Assembly: GCA_003158415.1 (NCBI GenBank)
Contig: PMJA01000326.1
Location: 1,953 to 9,887, forward strand
Reading direction: 5' to 3'
DNA length: 7,935 nt
Source of the DNA: Methylobacter sp.
GTDB taxonomy: Bacteria; Pseudomonadota; Gammaproteobacteria; Methylococcales; Methylomonadaceae
Shown here one piece after another: positions 1 to 7,400 of the stretch (position 1 is the first letter of the stretch; each line of letters begins with the position of its first letter). The position numbers and the translations under genes were made by a program. The notes beneath the pieces were generated by a model, which saw only the letters and a program-made list of their open reading frames with translations, was not told where the DNA came from and made no database searches.

Positions 1-276
1 TCGATCTGAAAAATTTTGCGACAGAACCATAATTACTCTGCTGACACCGACCTTGAAAAGTCACAATCACCTATGTGTGTCATCGCACAGAAATGTTTTT
101 GACTGTCACTTATTATCATATAAAACAGCTTATGAAATTAGCCACTTCCAACGTTATTTTTAATATTTACATACAGGTAAGTATTAAAAAACAATTTATT
201 AGTGATATTTACAGGGGCGACTTGACGCTGTTTTCACCGATTAGCGGGTCATTTTTCACGCTATTTTACAGGCTAT
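1..276. other. AT-rich non-coding leader upstream of the glucan synthase gene
   Basis: This stretch is visibly richer in A and T than the gene that follows and shows no convincing coding sequence. The open frames in it are short, have odd composition and resemble no family I recognise. It holds the inverted repeat at 157-190 and presumably the promoter, but no well-spaced sigma-70 promoter could be picked out. Frame 3 ends at a TAA at 30-32 and could in principle be the tail of an upstream gene, but ten codons are too few to judge. Confidence 0.5.
157..190. repeat. 34-bp near-perfect inverted repeat (14-bp stem, 6-base loop) in the leader
   Basis: Bases 157-170 (TTTTTAATATTTAC) pair with 177-190 (GTAAGTATTAAAAA) along all 14 positions. 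The only non-Watson-Crick pair is a T-G at 166/181, which is a G-U wobble in one of the two possible transcripts. The loop is ATACAG (171-176). The stem is almost entirely A/T, and no T-run follows it on either strand outside the stem itself, so it is not a typical intrinsic terminator. It lies 87 bases before ATG 277. It could be an operator-like dyad for a dimeric regulator, an mRNA leader hairpin, or the end structure of an upstream transcript. The symmetry is seen directly; the role is unknown. Confidence 0.6.
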
Positions 277-297
277 ATGAACTCCGAGAATCAGACT
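268..297 (+). promoter_or_regulatory. Translation start region with two candidate ATGs
   Basis: Two in-frame ATG codons, at 277 and 298, could start the long gene. ATG 277 is preceded by ACAGG (268-272) with a tight spacing of four bases. ATG 298 is preceded by GAGAA (286-290), with GAG nine bases from the start, a more usual spacing. Both matches to the anti-Shine-Dalgarno sequence are weak. The first in-frame stop upstream is TGA at 223, so no longer ATG-initiated form is possible. I prefer 298 on spacing. Confidence 0.35.
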
Positions 298-1494
298 ATG
301 GCGAAGCGTCGAGAACAAAGGAAATATGTTAGAGCCGACCAACCCGGTGGTGAGGAGAACCCCATCCGCTCCGAGGTGTTTAGTACCGAACGGCTCGAAC
401 AGCATGCTGTGAGTTTGGCGCAAGCGCAAAAGGTCAGTAACCGTAAGGAAGGACGAAAGCTGGTTCCTCGAGTGCGCGAGAATTGCCGGGTGTTGCTTGA
501 TGTTTATGAATCTGTCGCCAAGGCGGTTCGTGAGCAACGCGCCATCACCCCGGCGGCGGAGTGGCTCCTGGATAATTTTCATGTGATCGAAGAACAGATC
601 AACGACATCCACGTCGATTTACCTGAAAGTTTTTATCAGGGGCTGCCCAAGCTGACCGAGGGTGTACTCGCAGGCTATCCTCGTGTTTACGGCATTACCT
701 GGGCATTAGTGGCCCATACCGATAGCCGCTTCGATCCAGAGTTGCTGACGCATTTCGTGCGGGCCTATCAAAATGTCGAGCCCCTTACCATTAGTGAGCT
801 ATGGGCGATACCGGGTTCTATGCGCGTATTGCTGGTCGAAAATCTTCGCCGCATGGCCGTTCGCATCTTGAGTTCCCAAAACGGCCGTCAGTTGGCGGAT
901 AAGTTTGTTGATCATATCGAACAAATTGCCGCGCAAATCGATAAGCCAAATTCGCCACTCCCTGAGGGAGTATTACCTGACATCTCGCTACGTCAGGCGT
1001 ACGCGGTCCAGATTCTGCAGCGTTTACATGATCCGCATCCGGGTGCAGTACTCTCCCTGGATTTTCTGAATGACTGGCTGATCGAGCAAGGCGTAAGCCT
1101 TGATGAAATCGTGCATCGAGAACACGCCGACCAGATTGCCGATAACCAGACAGTCCGCAATATCATCATCAGCATGCGCGCCATCTCCGCGTTCGAATGG
1201 CCCCCGTTCGTTGAGGACGCGAGCCTGATGGATGCGTGCTTGCGTGCTCACGACGGCTACGGAAAGATGGATTTCTTGACCCGCGACCGTTATCGCCACG
1301 CGATCGAGGATCTCGCCAAGCGCTCTTCGCATTCGGAATTAGCTATTGCTCGTCGGGTAATCGACAAGGTTCAGCGCGTTAGCGAGCCGCTCACCAATGG
1401 ACGGCAGCAGGAACCCGGCTACTACTTGATCGGTGCCGGCCGGTATGCATTCGAACGGGAAGTCGACTATCGACCTACCTTCAAACGACGACTC
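298..1494 (+). other. N-terminal soluble region of the glucan synthase
   Basis: Residues about 1-399 precede the first membrane segment. The region opens with a basic hydrophilic stretch (MAKRREQRKYVR) and has no signal peptide, so it should lie in the cytosol. It contains the family-typical blocks AEWLLDNFHVIEEQI (87-101), YPRVYGITWAL (near 128-138) and SELWAIPGSMRVLL (near 164-177), then a mostly helical, charged stretch ending at YRPTFKRRLLRG just before the membrane. Such a region is shared by cyclic beta-1,2-glucan synthases. I know of no catalytic activity for it and see no catalytic motif in it. Confidence 0.75.
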
Positions 1495-4400
1495 CTGCGC
1501 GGCTATGTCGCCTACGCGGGACTCGCTTATATAGGCAGTATCGGTTTGTTGACGCTGTTGTTGCTGGCCATTCCCTTGAGTGCGAGTCTTGTTGCCGGGG
1601 TCGATGGATTTGCGCTGTTCCTGCTCGCGCTGTTCTTCGTATTTCCCGCATCAGATATCGCTGTCGGCCTGTTGAACAGGCTTATCATTGCGCGCCTTCC
1701 GCCGCGTTATCTGCCACGCCTCGATCTGAAGGGCGATGTGCCTGAGACGCTAAGTACATTCGTCGCTGTACCGACCATGTTCGTCAGTGAGGCCGGAGTA
1801 AAGGAGCAGATCGACCAAATGGAAATCCGTTATCTGTCTAACCCAGGCGGACAGGTGCGCTTTGCGCTGTTATCCGATTGGTGCGATGCAGAGCTGGAAA
1901 CGATGTCGAACGATGAACGGCTGCTGACTATAGCGACTAATGGCGTGACCGCGCTCAACGCCAAGTACGGAGAGCAGCGGTTCTTTGTGTTCCACCGTAA
2001 ACGCTTGTGGAATCCTTGCGAAGGCAAGTGGATGGGCTGGGAACGCAAGCGCGGCAAGCTGCTCGAGTTTAACCGGTTGTTGCGTGGCGCTGCTGACACT
2101 TCATTTCTCCCCATTGATGGTCAGCCAGCCGTAGCTCCCGTTGGCGTATGCTATGTTGTTACACTTGATGCCGACACGAAGTTGCCCTTGGGTGTCATAT
2201 CTCAATTAGTGGGAGTGGCCGCCCATCCGTTGAACCAGCCGGTGTTCGATTCGCGCAGTCAATGTGTGGTGGATGGCTACGGCATTCTCCAGCCACGAGT
2301 GACACCCACCCTGCCGCATCGGCAGGAACACTCAATGTTTCACCGGATTTTTGCCGGCGCTTCCGGCACTGATACCTACGCCAGTTCGGTATCCGAACTT
2401 TATCAGGATCTGTTCGCACTAGGCACTTACAGCGGCAAAGGCTTGTATCACGTAGACACTTTCGAAGCCGCGCTGTCCGGACGCGTGCCGGACAACACCC
2501 AGCTCAGTCATGACTTGTTCGAAAGCGTATTCGCACGCTGCGCTCTGGTAAACGATATTGAATTTTTCGAGGACTTTCCTTCCCATACGGAGGTTGCGGC
2601 ATCTCGTGAGCACCGTTGGACTCGGGGAGATTGGCAACTGTTACCCTGGATATTAGGACCTCGCGGCAAGGGTATGCCCATCATCGGACGCTGGAAGATG
2701 CTCGATAATTTGCGTCGCTCTCTTTCGACTCCGGGAGCCTTATTCGCATTGGTCGCAACGTGGGCTATTCCAAATGCACCACAGTCTATCCTGATGGGGT
2801 TTGTACTGACGGCTTTGGCCTTTCCAGCGATTCTGACGATTATGAGTGAGTTTACCTTGCCCCGTCGAGGCACCTCGCTGAGCACCCATTTGCGCTCGGC
2901 AGGAGAAAATGTACTCTGGGCCATCGCTAACAGCCTAGTCGCATTGATTTTACTCGGACAACACGCCTGGCTGATGATGGATGCCATCAGCCGCACCCTG
3001 GTGAGACTATTAATTACCCGACGCCAATTACTCAACTGGGTTACCGCCTTGCAGGCAAAGACCTTAGCGGATCACGGGATGACGAAGCTTATATTATCCT
3101 TGGGCCGATCGTTTACGCTCGTCATTGGCGCAGGGGCTGTGGTGCTGTTTTTTAATTCGTCTGGAATCAAGGTCGCAGCGCCGTTCCTGCTTGTATGGTT
3201 GCTGGCGCCGATCGCCGCCCGCGCGTTGAGTCTTCCCCCCGGACTCGATCGGGCGGAATCCTTACAGCCCCAGGATACCGTGCAACTACGCTTGATCGGA
3301 AGGCGTATCTGGCGCTTTTTCACGACCTTTGTGACTCCGGATGAGCACTATCTCCCTCCTGATAATTTTCAGGAAGATCCGCAACCCGTAATTGCTCATC
3401 GTAGTTCGCCTACCAATTTCGGCCTTTATTTGTTATCCGTCGTGGCCGCCCGGGATTTTGGCTGGCTCGGACTGATGGACACCGTCGACCGGCTTGATTC
3501 CACGCTGACGACACTCTCCGGGTTGCCGCGTCTACACGGACATTTTTATAACTGGTACGACACCCGCGACCTGCATTTGCTGGAACCTAGGTATATATCG
3601 ACCGTCGATAGCGGTAATTTAGCTGGGCATCTGCTCACGCTGGCGCAGGCCTGCCGCGAAATGTTGAGGCGACCGCTTACGCTCGCCAACGCGTTGACAG
3701 GTCTGGCGGATACGCATCACCTGTTCATGAATGCGCTCGCTAACATCACCGATGACCGGCGTACATTCACCATTACGCTGAAAGAACTGCAACAAAAAGG
3801 CATTAATCTCGGAGAACTTTTGGGATGTCATCCTGCCGACCCGGATGGATGGAGTCATCTGTGGCGAGAGCTGCCTCTCTACGCCGACACTTTGCAGGAC
3901 ATGGCACGCGCCTATGCCGCAGAACGCGGCGATACGGGCGACAGCGAAGTGCTGGCGTGGGCTACCTTAATGCACGATGACATCCTCTCACACGCACGCG
4001 ATGTGGATAGTCTGATGCCCTGGATTCATTTTACAGGTCGTTTCGGCGCTTGTGCAAAATCAGACGTTCAACCTCCTCATTCAGCGGTGTTTGGAAAACG
4101 GCTGATTATGGAAACGCCACTAAGCGACCTATCCAACTGCTATACGCTGGGTCTGGTTGATCTTGAGGTATTACCTGAAGGCTACCCGTTACCGGGTGAC
4201 GTGGAAGCACTGGCGAAGCTGTTGCGCCAAGCCAGAGAGCAATCTGTAACACTCACTACGCGTCTGGAAAGCATGGCGGCGCGTCTGGATACCTTGTTCC
4301 ACGAAATGGATTTTCGCTTTCTTTATGACTCAAAATGTCAATTGTTCTCGCTCGGATACCGTATTAACGAAGGCACCCTTGATCCCAGCTATTACGATTT

Positions 4401-7400
4401 GCTTGCCTCCGAGGCACGCCTTTCCAGTTTCGTCGCCATTGCCAAGCGCGAGGTGCCGAGTAAGCATTGGTTTCACCTTGGAAGAAGGGTGACGCGCGCC
4501 GCTCATGGCACCGTGTTGCTATCATGGTCGGGATCGATGTTCGAATACCTGATGCCTTCTCTGATAACCTATACCCCACGTTACAGCCTACTCGATCAAA
4601 CTTGCCGTCTGATAGTGAAGCGACAGATCGAATATGGTAAAGAATGTGATATGCCATGGGGCGTTTCGGAGTCGGCTTTTAATAGCCGTGACCTCTTTTT
4701 TACCTATCAGTATGCGGCTTTTGGCGTACCTAGTCTAGGGATGAAGCGAGGACTCGGCGAAGACAGGGTGATTGCCCCCTACGCCACTGCCTTGGCCGCG
4801 ATGTATCTCCCGCATGCGGCCGTGGAAAACTTCAAGCGCTTGGAAAAAGAGGGCGCCTTGGGCCGCTTTGGCTTCTATGAAGCGCTCGACTTTACCCCGA
4901 TCCGGCTTGCGGAAGGTCAGCGGTTTGCGATCGTGCGTTGCTATATGGCCCATCACCAGGGCATGTCCCTAGTGGCTATTGCCAACGTGGTGCATGATGG
5001 GGAGATGCGCCATCGCTTCCATTGCGCGCCGCTCATCCAGTCCGTCGACTTGTTGCTGCAAGAACGTATTCCGAGCGGTGCTGATACCAGCTGCGTGCCG
5101 CTTCTTCAGACTCTGGCCTATGTCAATGAGTCCCTGCAGCCACCCGTTCGGCGCGTACTCTCGCCGATGTCATCCATGCCTTCGGCGCACCTGCTTTCCA
5201 ATGGCCGTTATGCGGTGATGATTACCGCAGCAGGATCCGGCTACAGCCTTTGGCGTAACCTGGCAGTGACGCGCTGGCGCGAAGACGTGACGCGGGATGC
5301 TTGGGGCATTTATATTTATCTGCGTGATGTGGTCAGCGGCCAGGTGTGGTCAGCCGGCTACCAGCCGACGGTAGTGGCTCCTGATCACTACGAGGTGATC
5401 TTTGCCGAAGATCGTGTCCGTATCACCCGCACCGACGGCAGTATCGTAAGCGCCCTGGAGATTGTCATCTCGCCGGAGGACGATGCGGAAATCCGTCGCC
5501 TCAGTTTGACCAATAATGGCTCTCGTGATCGGGAAATTGAAATTACCTCTTATGCGGAGATCGTACTTGCACCCTTTTCCGCCGACATCGCGCATCCCGC
5601 TTTTTCCAACCTGTTCGTCAAGACCGAGTATCTGCCGCAGTCGCGTGGACTGATCGCACAGCGGCGTCAGCGTGATGCCGCTGATCCTGCCATCTGGGTG
5701 GCGCATGTGTTGGACGATGGCCCAAGAACCGACGACGGGCACCAATATGAAACCGACCGGGCTCGATTTGTCGGGCGTGGTAAAACGTTACGGGAGCCCA
5801 TTACGGTGATCGATGGACGCCCGCTGACCAATACGGTGGGGGCTGTTCTTGATCCCATATTCAGTCTGCGCACGCGGGTTCGCATTGCCGCGGGTGCAAC
5901 CGAACATGTGACCTTCACTACCCTGGTCGCTGCCTCACGCCAGTCGGTGGAGGATCTGGCCGATAAATACCACAGCGTAGCTACATTTGACCGAGTGTCG
6001 GCATTAGCATGGACTCAAGCCCATGTGCAACTGCATTATCTGCGTACCAAACCCGACGAGGCGCAACTGTTTCAGGATTTGGCCAATCGTTTGATTTATT
6101 CGGATTCCTGGCTGCGGCCATCCAGCAAGTTGATGCAGTTAAATACCTTGAACGTAACCGGGCTGTGGGGGCATGGTATCTCGGGAGATCGACCGATTGT
6201 GCTGCTGCGTGTAACGGAGCCTGAAGACCGGGTTATCGTCGAACAATTGCTGCATGCACATGAATACTGGGGCATGAAAGGCCTTGCCGTCGACCTCGTA
6301 ATTTTTAACGAAAGGGAATTGTCCTATGTTGATGATCTGCAATCTCTATTGGAGAGCATGGTTCGTGAAAGTCAGGCGCTTTCGGCCCATCAGGATCATA
6401 TTGACCATGGTGCGATTTTTATTATTCGGGCTGATCAGATTTCAGCAGAAGACCGGCGGCTGCTTCAAACAGCGGCACGCGCGGTGCTCGTCAGCAGTCG
6501 AGGCACATTGGCCGAGCAACTGTTGAGACATCCTCGTCCAACGGCGGCTTTCGTTGCCTCGAAAGCTTTACCTGCACCGGGAGCTGACTCACCAAAGCTG
6601 ACAGTACCCCCACTCGAATTTTTTAATGGGCTAGGCGGGTTCAGCGATAATGGACGTGAATATGTGATCGTGCTTGACAACGGTCAGTGGACGCCGTCTC
6701 CTTGGATTAATGTTATCGCCAATGCTGAGTTCGGTTTTATGGTCTCTGAGTCTGGCAGCGGTTGCACTTGGTGTGGTAACAGCCGCGAAAACCAGCTGAC
6801 GCCCTGGTCGAACGACCCGGTCAGCGATCCTTCCGGGGAAGTGTTCTATTTGCGTGACGATGAAACCAACGAATTATGGAGCCCCACCGCCCTGCCGATC
6901 CGGGTTGACAACGCCAGCTATATGATTCGCCACGGACAGGGATATAGCCGTTTCGAGCACGCCTCTCATGGAATTCATAGCGAGCTTTTGCAGTTCGTCA
7001 GCCCGGACGATCCGGTTAAGATCTCGTCTTTGACGTTAACGAATGTTTCCGGACGAGCCCGTCGGCTAACGGTAGCGGCCTATGTGGAATGGGTACTCGG
7101 CACCTCGCGCACCGTGACTGCGCCTCACATTATCACGGAACTGGATCCGGAAACGGGCGCGCTGTTCGCTGTCAACCCCTGGGCCGTGGAATTTTGCCAT
7201 CGCATCGCCTTCGCAGATCTTGCTGGTCAACAGAGCGGGTGGACATGTAATCGAGCTGAGTTTATAGGCCGCAACGGGAACCTTGATGCACCGGCGGGTT
7301 TACTACGTTCCAAAGCGCTGAAAAATCGTGTCGGTGCGGGGCTAGATCCTTGCGCCGCTCTGGAGACGGTCATTGAACTTGAACCCAACGGGCGTGTTGA

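Noticed and set aside
3..32. C-terminal tail of an upstream gene ending at TAA 30-32
   Set aside because: Only ten codons are visible, with no recognisable motif. Any frame would give such a tail with fair probability.
99..124. Possible sigma-70 promoter: TTGACT (99-104) and TATAAA (119-124)
   Set aside because: Both hexamers look good singly, but the spacer is only 14 bases, clearly shorter than the usual 16-18.
222..254. TTGACG (222-227) as a -35 element close to the gene
   Set aside because: No acceptable -10 hexamer occurs at 16-18 bases downstream; the region there is GC-rich (AGCGGG).
208..272. Direct repeats TTTACAGG (208-215 and 265-272) and TTTTCAC (231-237 and 253-259, 22 bases apart)
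   Set aside because: Repeats of 7-8 bases are expected by chance in AT-rich DNA of this length, and no further symmetry supports an operator.
75..332. Plus-strand open frame of 85 codons overlapping the start of the long gene in another frame
   Set aside because: It has no ribosome-binding site at its ATG, lies in AT-rich leader DNA across the hairpin, overlaps the better-supported gene start and resembles no known protein. A leader-peptide role cannot be excluded but has no support.
256..612. Minus-strand open frame of 118 codons opposite the start of the long gene
   Set aside because: It is antisense to a strongly conserved coding region and straddles the leader. Its translation resembles no family, so it is a shadow.
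2508..3035. Minus-strand open frame of 175 codons, the longest antisense frame
   Set aside because: It lies exactly opposite the conserved glycosyltransferase motifs and membrane segments. Its translation is low in recognisable structure, as expected of an antisense shadow.
4772..5218. Two consecutive plus-strand open frames in another frame, suggestive of a frameshift
   Set aside because: The main frame stays open and carries conserved motifs (FYEALDF, AHHQGMS) right through this stretch, so there is no frameshift.
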